Part shown: positions 26,761 through 35,693 of the stretch, piece after piece
Position numbering within the stretch: position 1 is the stretch's first letter
How the letters are laid out: each line of letters begins with the position of its first letter
NCBI GenBank assembly: GCA_019217005.1
Contig: JAHBNG010000119.1
Span: 1 to 46,991 of the forward strand
Direction of reading: 5' to 3'
Source of the DNA: Chloroflexi bacterium TSY
GTDB lineage: Bacteria > Chloroflexota > Anaerolineae > Caldilineales > Caldilineaceae
DNA length: 46,991 nucleotides
Made by a program: the position numbers and the translations under genes
Notes under the pieces: generated by a model
What the model was told of the DNA's origin: nothing
The model's input: the letters and a program-made list of their open reading frames with translations, nothing else
The model's database searches: none

Positions 26761-28201
26761 AGACTCTGGTTTCAGCACTGTTGGAACCGATAAACGAATG
26801 GGAAATCCCTATCAAGGGCATCATCAGTGACGCCCAGGAAAACATCCAACTTGCTGTTGCTCAAGTGTGGCCGAATTGCCCCCATCAGACTTGTCAGTTC
26901 CATTGCATTAAAGAAGCTGGGCGACTCACTTATGCGCTTGACCGTACAATGAAAACTCAACTCAAAAAGAAGCTGCGTGGCTTTTTGAATCGGGTCTACA
27001 AAACGGTTCGAGAATTGGCGGAAACCGATCCCTACAAAGCAGTTCTTTTGCAATATACTCGCTATCTGCGGTTCACTTTATTGACAAGAGGATTGGCTCC
27101 TTTTGAATTAGGTGGCTTACAGATGGTTCAACAATTAATCACGATTGAAGCATCATTATTACGGGCTCAGGAAAAAGGGGGCATCCGTTACTGACCCGCT
27201 TAATCAAGATTGCTGGTTTTCATCGTTTTTGCACTGTTCAAGCCAACCGCTTACGACGGCAACTTGGGTGGTTGGTGGCACTCCAACGGCTTTTGTCGCC
27301 TGACTCTCAAGCCGACGACCAGGTACAGGTCACTGCTCATTCCGTTGCATCAGCTGTTGATCAATATTTAGTCGCACTGACACAGGATACGACTCTCGAT
27401 GACGCAGATCGCTCGATTGTTCAGCATATCAACACAACATTTCGCAACCGTTGGTGGGGGGCTCTTTGTCTGCTACGATGTCTCGGGTCTTCCTTCCACT
27501 AACAATGCCCTGGAGGGCTTCTTTGGCCGCTTGAAAACCAATCAACGACTTATCACTGGACGCAAAAGTGTTAATAACTTCGTCCTTCGCTATGGCTCTT
27601 TTGCTGCCTTCGTCGATCCGACTGAAACCAAAGACGAATTGCTCTTCCGGCTGCGATCCGTTGACCGGTCCGCTTATTTATTTGAACGGCAACGTTTACA
27701 TTCGATCCTGGCTGAACGCAAAGATTATTTTCGCTTTTGCCATCACCTTGATTCAGTCGTTTCTGAACTTGAAATCGCTTGGGAGTCTGCTCTTCTTTCA
27801 AATACAAATCGTCATGATTCTGACTCCCCTTCTAACTCAACATAATAAATTTGTACCCGACTTTTGCTGCTACTGATATGAATTGACTTTGGAGAAACTC
27901 TTAAAAAAGCTACGGACAATTACAAGCAGCACAATCTCGAATTGATGACGAGCAGAGAGAAGATTGTTTTCAGAAATTTTGGCAACCAACTCGAGCATTT
28001 CCTGCAACAAAATAATGCCAAATGGAATCGTCAATGCGATAAGGGCTTCGACAAGAAATTGATTCAGATTTTCCAGCGGTTTGAGGGTCTGAGTAATGCG
28101 ATAGATCGCTATCGCGTACAGGATTAAGGCGGCTGCGACAAAAAGCGGTTTTGTTTTTTCTTCTAACCACTCGAGCGCATGCGCGAGCATATGTTCATTG
28201 A

Positions 28202-29461
28202 TCAAGCAGCCCACTCCTTGCGCACACGCGCTTCTGGATGTATTTCTGGATGGGGCAATTCATCATCGATTGCTTTGCGACTTTCTACTAAAAATATCAA
28301 TCCCAACATCCCGATCACAGATAAAACAATTAAAGTATTCCCTCCAATCTGTGAGTAGAGCAAGCCACCCAAAATCGGCGCAAACGCGGAAAAAAGGGCA
28401 CCAATCGAGGTATCGATTCCTTGAATCTCTCCTTCCTGACGCTCATCCGCCACTTTGGTAATGACTGACTGAAGCGTGGGAAAGGTGAGTGCTGCTCCTA
28501 AATTGAGGATGAATGCCATCGGCAAGTAGATCCAAACTGATTCGGGGAAACGTATGAGCAGCAAGCCAATTGGTGTAATGACAAAGCCCATGATCAGGGT
28601 GCCCAAATCGCCAAATTGCTTCTCGAACCTGGGTAGCAACAACAACTCGTTGATAATGAGAAAAATTCCCACGGCAAGCAACATCAAACCAACCCCCGTC
28701 TGATCGAGCCCCAGGCGATCCGCATACCACAAGACCAAAATGGTTGTATAAGCTCCAAAGACCAAGTTGAAGACGGAGCGTGTGGCAAAGAGGCGCGTCA
28801 GAGCACGTACGTGGGTGAGGTGACCGATTTTGCTGAGAAGATTGAGTTGATGTAGTGGATTGAGATCAAGCGAATCGCTACGCTTTTCAGAGGAGAGCGA
28901 TTCAGTGAGCATAAAAAACATGGCAATTAGTGTAACTGTTGATAGCACAATCGCCAAAATAGCTGCTCCCAAATAGCCAATTGAACCAGCCGATGCAAAG
29001 CTACCCAAAGCCGGACCAATCATCAAGGCGACAGCCATCGACGCGCCCAACACACCAAACACTTGTGTGCGCTCTTCATCAGTGGTTACATCGGCGAGAT
29101 AGGCATTGGCAACGGATTGATTGCCACCCGTGATCCCATCGACGACACGGGAAAAGGCAATAATCAAGAGTGGCCAAAATGAACCTTCTGTAAAATAAGC
29201 CAGCGCAAAAATTACCCAACTCAATAAAGTGCCGGCCTGGCTCACGAGCAAGATGGGTTTGCGTCCATAGTAGTCACTCAGTGTACCCAAAATCGGAGCA
29301 CCAAAAAATTGACAGATGGGATAAACTGCGATCAATAGACCAAAAATTGCGTCATTATAACCAAGATTGCGAATGACAAAAGGCAAAACAGGGATCAGCA
29401 GCGTGCCGCCGATCCCATTCACAAGGTTGAGTAAAATAATCGGAAATGTTTTGCGATTCAT
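28202..29461 (-). CDS. MFS transporter, TetA/drug-efflux type
   Basis: 419 residues and 12 predicted membrane spans. The loop between spans 2 and 3 reads GTLSDYYGRKPILL, the classic MFS motif A, and span 5 has the motif C-like MIGPALGSFAS of drug:H+ antiporters (DHA group). A central basic cytoplasmic loop around 190-215 separates the two halves. Likely a proton-coupled exporter of drugs or metabolites in the inner membrane. Its start lies six bases after the SDR gene stop, and the split membrane-protein gene follows 11 bases after its own stop, so the three formed one operon. Confidence 0.9.
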   Translation of the reverse strand: MNRKTFPIILLNLVNGIGGTLLIPVLPFVIRNLGYNDAIFGLLIAVYPICQFFGAPILGTLSDYYGRKPILLVSQAGTLLSWVIFALAYFTEGSFWPLLIIAFSRVVDGITGGNQSVANAYLADVTTDEERTQVFGVLGASMAVALMIGPALGSFASAGSIGYLGAAILAIVLSTVTLIAMFFMLTESLSSEKRSDSLDLNPLHQLNLLSKIGHLTHVRALTRLFATRSVFNLVFGAYTTILVLWYADRLGLDQTGVGLMLLAVGIFLIINELLLLPRFEKQFGDLGTLIMGFVITPIGLLLIRFPESVWIYLPMAFILNLGAALTFPTLQSVITKVADERQEGEIQGIDTSIGALFSAFAPILGGLLYSQIGGNTLIVLSVIGMLGLIFLVESRKAIDDELPHPEIHPEARVRKEWAA

Positions 29462-29467
29462 ACCGCC

Positions 29468-30172
29468 CTACCACTTCTCGACGTAGGGTCTCAGATCCAA
29501 TTCAAATGTCCAGGTAGATTTATGCTGTTGCGATAGGTAGTAGAAAGTATCGGCGATTTCATCAGGCTTAAGAAAACCATCTGCTGGTCGATCGGGCATA
29601 AATTCCCGTGACCTCGGTGACTCAACGCCACCGTCCAGGATGACGTAGGAAACGTGGATGCCGTCGGGACCAGCGTGCTTGGCGATGGATTGCGCCAAAC
29701 TGCGTTGAGCCGCTTTGGCTGAGGCAAAGGGTGCTGTCGAGACATTGCCCCGTAGCGACGCGGTTGCGCCAGTCACGAGAATTGTGCCGCCGCCTTTGCT
29801 GCGCATATCGTCCAATACCTGCTGGGTCGCGACCAGCAAACCCAGTGTATTGATACGCCAGGACAGCTCAAAATCTTCAACTGTCGTGTCATCGACCGTC
29901 ACAAAGACTCCTGACCCAGCATTGTAAATCAGAACATCGACTGTTCCCAGTTCGTTTTTGATTGCTGAAAAGACAGATTTGATTTGTTCAACATTTGTCA
30001 CATCACAAGCGTATGCCTTTGAATCATTGACCTCTTGAGCCAGTTCATTGAGGTAGTTCTCGTTGCGAGCCAGCAGCGCCACTTGATAGCCTTTGTCGCT
30101 AAATTTTCGTGCAAAAGCTGCACTGTTCCCCGGTCCAACTCCAACAACTACACATACAGGTTTACTCATCAT
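29468..30172 (-). CDS. short-chain dehydrogenase/reductase (atypical active site)
   Basis: 234 residues with a Rossmann start CVVVGVGPGNSAAFARKF (GxGPGxx rather than the usual TGxxxGxG), LIYNAGSG as the NAG motif and ILVTGATAS with the catalytic Ser. Where the YxxxK motif should be, the sequence reads APFASAKAA: the Tyr is Phe while the Lys is kept. Such variants exist in this SDR subgroup and may have altered or no redox chemistry. Start ATG at 30172 behind GAGGAG. First gene of an operon with the MFS transporter, which suggests handling of a small toxic or signalling compound. Confidence 0.87.
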   Translation of the reverse strand: MMSKPVCVVVGVGPGNSAAFARKFSDKGYQVALLARNENYLNELAQEVNDSKAYACDVTNVEQIKSVFSAIKNELGTVDVLIYNAGSGVFVTVDDTTVEDFELSWRINTLGLLVATQQVLDDMRSKGGGTILVTGATASLRGNVSTAPFASAKAAQRSLAQSIAKHAGPDGIHVSYVILDGGVESPRSREFMPDRPADGFLKPDEIADTFYYLSQQHKSTWTFELDLRPYVEKW

Positions 30173-30228
30173 TCGTCTCCTCGTTAGTAACTAATCCGTG
30201 AACTTTTTGCTCACTTGGCAAGAAAATA

Positions 30229-30366
30229 ATCCACGAAAGGTACGAAGAAACACAAAGTCAGTAGACTGCGATCGTTAGATTCTTCGTTTCACTCGAGAAT
30301 GACACGATCGCGGTCTACTGAAAGTTTTAGAATCTTCTTGGTGTTCCTTTGTGTCTTTCGTGGATC
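30229..30366. repeat. long imperfect hairpin between the SDR and GST genes
   Basis: Outer arms ATCCACGAAAG (30229 onward) and CTTTCGTGGAT (to 30365); inner arms AGTAGACTGCGATCG (30260-30274) and CGATCGCGGTCTACT (30305-30319), one mismatch. The right arm includes TTTGTGTCTTTCGTGGAT, a motif I recognise as a common dispersed repeat in environmental bacterial genomes. No target duplication seen. Confidence 0.65.
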
Positions 30367-30391
30367 CCTTTTTGGTTCTGGTCTGACCCAG

Positions 30392-31078
30392 TTAGGTAAG
30401 CTTCACGTGCCCTTGGAAACCAGGGCCACCACCATCAGCAGCATTCACGATGTCGCCAGCCTCGACGCTAAGACCAAACTGGACAGTCGCATCTGCGCGC
30501 ATCATTTCCAAGTGTCGAGCGACGTTGGGATAGTCCGCCGAAATATCTAGAAAGTTCTCTCCCCAACGGGCCATGGCAAAGAAATAGGGATCGAGAATCG
30601 TGCGCTGTGTGCCAAGCATATATTGTTTATCTGCCAAATGTTCGTTCAGGTAGGCAAATTTGGACGAGACCATGGCTTCGGAAGCCGATTTGACTGCCGA
30701 ATAGTGGCTCTCGTCTGTTGTATACCTTTGTGGCATAAACCAAGGCCAGAATGCGGGATGAAATTCGGTCCCTAAATATGAAAGCCACTGATTGAGCGTG
30801 TCTCGTTCTGGTGTACCCGCTTGGGGGCTCAGTTTAGCATCGGGCGCACTGTTCGCCAAATGTGTTAATATGGCATTATTCTCTAGAAGAATTCGTCCAT
30901 CAATGGACAAGGCGGGTACTTTGGTTAAAGGATTGATCTTGCGATAGATATCGCTCCAAAGGATTTTGCCCGTTACGCGTCCCAACTGGTAAGGGCGAGC
31001 GATCCATTCCAGCGTAATGATGCCAGCTAAGGCACATGTTCCTGGACCATAATAGAGAGTGTATTTGGGTGAATTCAT
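30392..31078 (-). CDS. glutathione S-transferase family protein
   Basis: 228 residues from the ATG at 31078 (MNSPKYTLYYGPGTCALAG), chosen because AAAGGA lies nine bases upstream. Thioredoxin-like N-domain with TLYYGPGTCALA (bacterial beta/zeta-type Ser/Cys region), the cis-Pro KVPAL and ENNAILTHL, the usual glutathione-binding ExxAI element; C-terminal all-helical domain containing YMLGTQRTILDPYFFAMARW. Predicted to conjugate or bind thiols in detoxification. Monocistronic as far as can be seen, or loosely linked with the SDR gene. Confidence 0.88.
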   Translation of the reverse strand: MNSPKYTLYYGPGTCALAGIITLEWIARPYQLGRVTGKILWSDIYRKINPLTKVPALSIDGRILLENNAILTHLANSAPDAKLSPQAGTPERDTLNQWLSYLGTEFHPAFWPWFMPQRYTTDESHYSAVKSASEAMVSSKFAYLNEHLADKQYMLGTQRTILDPYFFAMARWGENFLDISADYPNVARHLEMMRADATVQFGLSVEAGDIVNAADGGGPGFQGHVKLT

Positions 31079-31228
31079 GTAAGTAATTCCTTTCTTCAAT
31101 AGATATTCAATTTCGGTTTCGCTCACCAGATGAAAATCTGCAACCTCTGAAATTTCGGCAATTTAATGGCCTGCTTGCACACTTTATGGAAGGAAGACCG
31201 TTTTCATAGATGAGCCTTCGGTTTTTGA

Positions 31229-31804
31229 TCACATGGACATCAAAAAGATGGGGATGATGATCTCTTCCTCATCGTAAAGATGTCGACTGATGACGGATTC
31301 TAGCAATCTGGCTCCACGCACTGCTTTCGCCAAAGTGTCGCGATGAACAGTTTCTGTTCGAAGAGCGGTCATGGCACTTTCTGTCTTGTACAGAGCTTTC
31401 TCTAATACGCGATGGTCTCCATCAAGCAGTGCGATTGCCTGCTCAATCTGCGGCATGATCCGAGAGAAAGCCGGAAAATAGTATTCATCCTCCATATAAT
31501 GGTGATTGTGCGCCAGGGAGATGATATTTCCGCTCAGCCCCGTCAGATTTGATGCGGCAAATGCGTCTTTCATTGTATCAGAAGGTTCATCCAGCAATCT
31601 TTGTAGTCCCTTGACAAGATTTGCCGAGTTGTTGAGCAGCGAACCATGTATATTCAAAAAGAAAGCCGCTTTGCCACCAAAACGAGGATGAGTTGGCCAC
31701 TGAGACCGTTCACTCTCCAGCAAGGTCTTACGAATTGTGGCATTGAGACCGGACCGAGTCTGTACGTGATTCTCTGGTGCGTTATAATTAAAAGGCACTG
31801 TCAT
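31229..31804 (-). CDS. hemerythrin-like (HHE) domain protein
   Basis: 191 residues. Four-helix pattern with metal-binding candidates: His in the first helix (LNIHGSL), HNHHYMEDEYYFP (H..HxxxE), LDGDHRVLE and SRHLYDEEEIIIP near the C-terminus (HxxxE). Hemerythrin-like proteins bind a di-iron centre and sense or store oxygen or NO-related species. The 5' side is now flanked by an IS only 14 bases upstream of its start codon, so its original promoter was displaced. Confidence 0.85.
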   Translation of the reverse strand: MTVPFNYNAPENHVQTRSGLNATIRKTLLESERSQWPTHPRFGGKAAFFLNIHGSLLNNSANLVKGLQRLLDEPSDTMKDAFAASNLTGLSGNIISLAHNHHYMEDEYYFPAFSRIMPQIEQAIALLDGDHRVLEKALYKTESAMTALRTETVHRDTLAKAVRGARLLESVISRHLYDEEEIIIPIFLMSM

Positions 31805-31822
31805 TCATCTGAATCCTTTCTA

Positions 31823-33314
31823 CTTTACTTTCTGGTAAAGGCTTGAGTGACAAAGGGCAAACCGAAAGGGGCGGAAAAAAGAATCCACCCTGAAAAAACG
31901 GGATAAAATGTAAAAATAGTGCTCGGCTAGTTTAAGCAGCGGCATTGAGGCGGCGATGAGCGAGAACGCCTTTAGGGAAATGGTGTGAAACCGAGGCCTT
32001 TTTCCGAAAGTCAGGGTCGAGTTGGTCAGGAGTTGGAAAAAGAGCACTCGCGAGAACACGGCGCAGCCTGCCGGGAGTGGATTGAGGCTCTCGATCCCAG
32101 TAGCCAGTCGGTATGGGAGGAAGAGAAGCGGCTAAATGGGAAAGAAGATTGCCAGCCAGCAGCCCCAGTTCAGGTAAGCGGAAACAAGCCTCATCGGCAT
32201 GAACAAATTGACGATGTAAGCCAATCATCTGCTTGGAAGCCAAGGGGGGAGGTTCAACAGGCCAGCGTTCCAGGTAGACAAGATAAATGGTTTCAGGCTG
32301 CAAAGTCATAACGGTCGCCAAAACCAAAGGTGTGTTGTAGGCCGGATCCTGAATGACGTAAATCGAGTAGGTACGGTTGGCTGTATCCACCTTGGTTGTT
32401 CTGGGGACGAGATTGTGCCATGCTTGATAGCAAATCAGGCGACCACTATAGAGAAAGCGACCAGACGAGTCCGGAGTTGTAGCCTCGAGTCGCTTTCCCT
32501 TATAGCTGCGAGAGAGCGGTCGCACAATATCACCATATTCAGGTGGTCTGCCTTTTCTTTGCGTTTGGGAACTCATTGCGGCGCACTGTGCAGTTAATGG
32601 CTTCCCGCAGGACAAATCGGTCGATGCCGCTTTCTAGCATTTCTCTGATTGTAAACCCGGCATCGACCACCGCCACTTCGTCTGACTCCAGTGATTTCTT
32701 CGTCTCTTTCAGCAGCTTTTTCCGAAACTCACTTTCCTTTGTTCCAACCGTGCATCTCATGATTGCCTTGAGCAGTGGCACTCGCTTCCCGCCTATCTCC
32801 CCCGAGCTTATCATCACTCCAAAGATGAGCGCGGCAATGCCGACGAGCCGTTGAGTTATAGAGTCGGTTCACTTTCCCTTGCAGCTTCGGTCGCCAGAAC
32901 CCTGTGATATCTATGCTTTTCACTCGGTACCCTTCTAACTTTTTTGCCTCCCATTCCCTTTCCACTTCTTCTTGCCACGACCCCAGCAGACTTGTGATAT
33001 CCCATGATCCATATCGAGCTCCACCAGCTTCGCCGGAGCTCCTCATCTTCAAACCCGCTTTCTTTCAATGCGCTATGGATTGCTCCTCGACTTTTCAGAA
33101 ACGACCCATTCAGCATTGCCCACATCAGACGCATTACATTTACGTTTGTTCCCATCGGCGTTACTTGCAATACATTCATCAGTACTGCTATAGTTATTTC
33201 TGGCGCGGTTAGCATTCCTTCCTCCTTTTTGGGTTCTCTACCTTTTGGATGAACTGCTAACCGCTTTTTGTCACATTTCTCACCTCATCTCTTTTCTTTT
33301 ACCAGAAAGTAAAG
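31823..33314 (-). mobile_element. insertion sequence of 1492 bp
   Basis: Ends CTTTACTTTCTGGTAAAG (31823-31840) and TTTTACCAGAAAGTAAAG (33297-33314) are inverted repeats matching at 17 of 18 positions. Flanked by the 5-bp duplication TTCTA (31818-31822 and 33315-33319). Carries one broken transposase gene. It landed at the edge of the CAGCTGAAATGCTGA repeat, immediately upstream of the hemerythrin gene. Confidence 0.9.
31932..33215 (-). pseudogene. DDE-type transposase, multiply frameshifted
   Basis: Start ATG at 33215 (MLTAPEITIAVLMNVLQV) behind GGAGGAAGG. The protein is spread over several frames: an N-terminal part, then GSWDITSLLGSWQEEVE with VKSIDITGFWRPKLQGK, then EVAVVDAGFTIREMLESG, then GRPPEYGDIVRPLSRSYKGK to the end at 31932. 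The DDE residues are probably Asp in SIDITGF, Asp in VVDAGF and Glu in YLERWPVE. At least three frame changes, one at an AAAA run near the last junction (about 32550). IS4-like DDE organisation; family not certain. Inactive. Confidence 0.82.
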
Positions 33315-33319
33315 TTCTA

Positions 33320-33455
33320 TAGATGTTCAGATAATGCTTTTCCACACGAAACAGTAGCTTGTCAGCATTTCAGCTCGTCAGCCAGAGAGCTGACGAGCTG
33401 AAATGCTGAAATGCCATCAACGACAAGAAAATCTTTTTCTGAAAGGCTATATAAA
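33320..33455. repeat. palindromic repeat, CAGCTGAAATGCTGA family, short copy
   Basis: Sequence from about TAGATGTTCAGATAATG through a hairpin (TTTCAGCTCGTCAGC, then GCTGACGAGCTGAAA) to CTGAAAGGCTATA. Nearly the same sequence occurs in reverse orientation at 36505-36765. No coding content. Confidence 0.8.
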
Positions 33456-33492
33456 TTAGCAATCACAGATTCTCAACTTCTCGAAGGTTCGT

Positions 33493-34092
33493 CTAGACAC
33501 TCTGGGGTAGATGCTCGTTCATGATCTGGACAAAGGTCGATACATAATCACCTTGATAGAGTCTCCCCAGTTCGGCCATGACGGCTTCCCACGTGACGGG
33601 AACAACTCCTGCTTGGATCATCCGTTGCATTCCACGCTCATGTGCATCGACGCTGGTCCCACCTGACACATCAGAAACTGCATAGACCTCGTAACCTTCT
33701 TTGACCAGATCAAGCGCCGGGAAAACGAGGCAAACTTCCGTCCAGAGAGCGCCCATAATCAGTTTGCGTCGACCAGTCGCCTTGATCGCTTCAACAAATG
33801 CTTCTTCCTCCCATGCGTTGACGTGGGTGCGATCAACCGTCTCAACGCCGGGTAACAGTGACTTAATTTCATCGATGGTATCTTCTTGATAACCCGCATT
33901 CACACCCACAGTTGATAGAACAACCGGCATGTTGAACATCTTGGCTGTCTTGGTTAGGGCCACGACATTGTTGATCAGAATGTTGCGTTCGATGGATTTG
34001 GTGCCGTCAATCAAGCCGGGTTGGTAATCGATTAAGACGAGCGCTGCATTCTCTGATGTGAGCAGATGGTCAGTTTTTGGATCTCTAGTCAT
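33493..34092 (-). CDS. isochorismatase-like hydrolase (YcaC-type)
   Basis: 199 residues. Cysteine hydrolase fold motifs: VLIDYQPGLID with Asp (about 21), RRKLIMGALWTEVCLVFPA with Lys just before and the nucleophile Cys in TEVCL, and the usual cis-peptide region. Closest in pattern to YcaC-like hydrolases, whose physiological substrate is unknown, rather than to nicotinamidases, because no metal-binding DxH is evident. Start ATG at 34092 with AAGGATAAGA upstream. Between the repeat and the second MFS gene, with a 134-base gap. Confidence 0.87.
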   Translation of the reverse strand: MTRDPKTDHLLTSENAALVLIDYQPGLIDGTKSIERNILINNVVALTKTAKMFNMPVVLSTVGVNAGYQEDTIDEIKSLLPGVETVDRTHVNAWEEEAFVEAIKATGRRKLIMGALWTEVCLVFPALDLVKEGYEVYAVSDVSGGTSVDAHERGMQRMIQAGVVPVTWEAVMAELGRLYQGDYVSTFVQIMNEHLPQSV

Positions 34093-34226
34093 GTTCTTAT
34101 CCTTTCTATCTGATAGTAAAAATATCTATAAATTTGTTAAGGCTATTCAAAAAACAATAATTTGTCGTCGGGTAATTTCAAGAGTGTGCTAATTTCTTTA
34201 GGAATTGAAATTTTTGAATACCATTC

Positions 34227-35441
34227 CTAAGCAGATTCGATCCCTAATTCCGATCCTCCATTTGAAGCGTTCTCTGAATGTCTGACAGTCATCATGAAGT
34301 AGATGGCTGCCAGTGTGAGGGAAATGATCCCAGCCACACCAAATGTGCCAGCCAAACCGATTCGACCGATTAAGGGCTGTGTAAAAATGGGCGAGAAGAA
34401 TTGTCCCAAGAACAATGCACTGGTCATACCACCAACGGCCCGCCCTCTCAGAGCGGGTGGTGTCACTGAAGCCAACCAAACGCTGTTATTGGGGGGAAAT
34501 AATCCGATGCCTAGCCCACCGATCAGCAATGCTACAATCACCAACCCATAATTGGCTGTCAATGAGAGAATGGTATGATTGATGCTGAAGACAAGAAAAA
34601 TCAAGCTCAGAATCGCCATAAATGAGAATCGGGCCTTGAGTCTCTGAAATTGGAGTGCGATCAGAACTGACGTAAACGTTTGCAGAGATAGTGCGATTCC
34701 GACTTGGCTGTTGCTGACTCCACTTTCTGCAGTCAAATAAAAGGGCACCTGTACAGGAAAGATAAAGAAGATGACCATCCCTACAAATACTGTAAAATAG
34801 ATAGGGAGAATGGCTTTCACTGGAAAAGTAACCACTTCAACTGAGCCTTCCTGTTGGGAGCTATCCGTTTGTCGTTGGGGTTCTTGTATAGCGAACAACA
34901 CACCAGGCAATACGACAAAGGCAAACAGATGGACCAGAAAGGGGAAACGCCAACCGACATCGGCCAAATAGCCTGCGGCCAACAGAAAGACCATTCCACC
35001 AAGCCCGATAAAGGCTCCTTGATAACCCATAAATTGATTCAGCTTCGAACCACTAAAATAGTCGAGAATAAGAGTTGTAAAACCACTCATAATGCCCGCC
35101 ACAGCCAGCCCCAACAGTGCTCGGCTGACAAGGATGGCTGTAAGTGAATCCAATACAAAGCCAGCTGTCCCGGTCAGGCCATATAGAATTAAGGCGGCAA
35201 TTAAGACAGGTTTGCGCCCCAATCGATCCAATAGAATGCCCGCAATCGGTGCGCCAATGGCAATAAAGAGAGCTGGCATGGTAAGAGTAAGCCGAACCAA
35301 AAAATCGGCATTTGGTACATCTTGAAAGACCTGCGTCATTTCTGGGAGTGCTGGGGAAATGATCGTTGCTGCCAATACAGTTGTCGTGCTGCCGAGCAAG
35401 ATCGTCAGATTACGCATATTTGCGAAATTCGTCATTGACAT
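34227..35441 (-). CDS. MFS transporter, drug-efflux type, MarR-linked
   Basis: 404 residues from the ATG at 35441 (MSMTNFANMRN), chosen because GGAGG lies five bases upstream. Twelve membrane spans; motif A reads GILLDRLGRKPVLI; the second-half loop has LRGRAVG. A Bcr/TetA-like efflux protein. The MarR gene lies upstream on the same strand, and the GTTCA-N4-TGAAC palindrome at 35549-35562 sits about 108 bases before the start, so MarR repression with release by the exported drug is the natural model. A second short palindrome, AACAAAC-N5-GTTTGTT, occurs at 35460-35478, just before the RBS. Confidence 0.9.
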   Translation of the reverse strand: MSMTNFANMRNLTILLGSTTTVLAATIISPALPEMTQVFQDVPNADFLVRLTLTMPALFIAIGAPIAGILLDRLGRKPVLIAALILYGLTGTAGFVLDSLTAILVSRALLGLAVAGIMSGFTTLILDYFSGSKLNQFMGYQGAFIGLGGMVFLLAAGYLADVGWRFPFLVHLFAFVVLPGVLFAIQEPQRQTDSSQQEGSVEVVTFPVKAILPIYFTVFVGMVIFFIFPVQVPFYLTAESGVSNSQVGIALSLQTFTSVLIALQFQRLKARFSFMAILSLIFLVFSINHTILSLTANYGLVIVALLIGGLGIGLFPPNNSVWLASVTPPALRGRAVGGMTSALFLGQFFSPIFTQPLIGRIGLAGTFGVAGIISLTLAAIYFMMTVRHSENASNGGSELGIESA

Positions 35442-35548
35442 GTCGTCCTCCGATAGCTGAACAAACAAGCTGTTTGTTCTACAGTTTGTCGAATCAATGG
35501 CTAAAGTCCTGCTGTTTTATTGTTCCGATTTTAGTTCATTGCTGGATT

Positions 35549-35562
35549 GTTCAATTATGAAC
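35549..35562. promoter_or_regulatory. putative MarR operator upstream of the MFS gene
   Basis: GTTCAATTATGAAC, a palindrome of GTTCA-N4-TGAAC. The same pattern is present in front of the marR gene at 36230-36243. A further AGTTCAT half-site lies 16 bases to the left. No strong -35/-10 pair with ideal spacing is visible next to it. Confidence 0.6.
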
Positions 35563-35693
35563 TATTTGGGTAAAAAATTTTGATTCAATGGGATCTCAAG
35601 TGGTTGAAAAAGAAGAGCCATTTTACTATGATGGGAATGAAGAGACTGAAAGACTGTCTGCTTCTTCTTCAATTCCTTCAGTGCCTTCATGAT

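Larger units (their letters stand above)
25810..27845 (+). pseudogene. DDE-type transposase, interrupted and frameshifted
   Basis: Start ATG at 25810 behind AAGGAGG. The N-terminal part has a zinc-finger-like CPNCKSK and CQNENC. The frame then runs to SGTHKT at 26382, where a small element intervenes; removal of 26383-26765 resumes exactly in frame with LVSALLEPINEW. Likely catalytic residues: Asp in LILSIDGMQP, Asp in GIISDAQ and Glu in STNNALEGFFGR. Two further frame breaks lie at G runs, 27177-27181 and 27456-27461; correcting them yields a continuous C-terminal part ending at 27845. The family could not be named with certainty. The element cannot move itself as it stands. Confidence 0.85.
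25686..27875 (+). mobile_element. insertion sequence, about 1.8 kb before internal insertions
   Basis: Terminal inverted repeats: the left end begins CAGTTACAGCAAAAGTCGGG and the right end, read inward, CAGTAGCAGCAAAAGTCGGG, with good similarity for about 30 bases. Flanked by the 8-bp direct repeat ATATGAAT (25678-25685 and 27876-27883). Its length is 2190 bp, of which 383 belong to nested elements and a duplicated target. It carries one broken transposase gene. Confidence 0.9.
25168..28190 (-). pseudogene. multi-spanning membrane protein gene split by an IS
   Basis: The first 105 codons lie at 28190-27876 and the last 169 at 25677-25168. Taking out the IS at 25686-27875 with one ATATGAAT duplication joins them in frame as FSKVNSY-VEDGAFSEPIQ, giving a 274-residue protein with about seven hydrophobic segments (for example LFVAAALILYAIAIY, VVKVVAIVFLMGLIHFF, LVFTGLIVIEALFLIL and LSYILSVVGVGFATA). 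The family is not recognised. The ATG at 28190 lies 11 bases after the stop of the MFS gene, so it was the second gene of that operon. An upstream TTG or GTG start is also possible. The insertion ends function. Confidence 0.8.
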
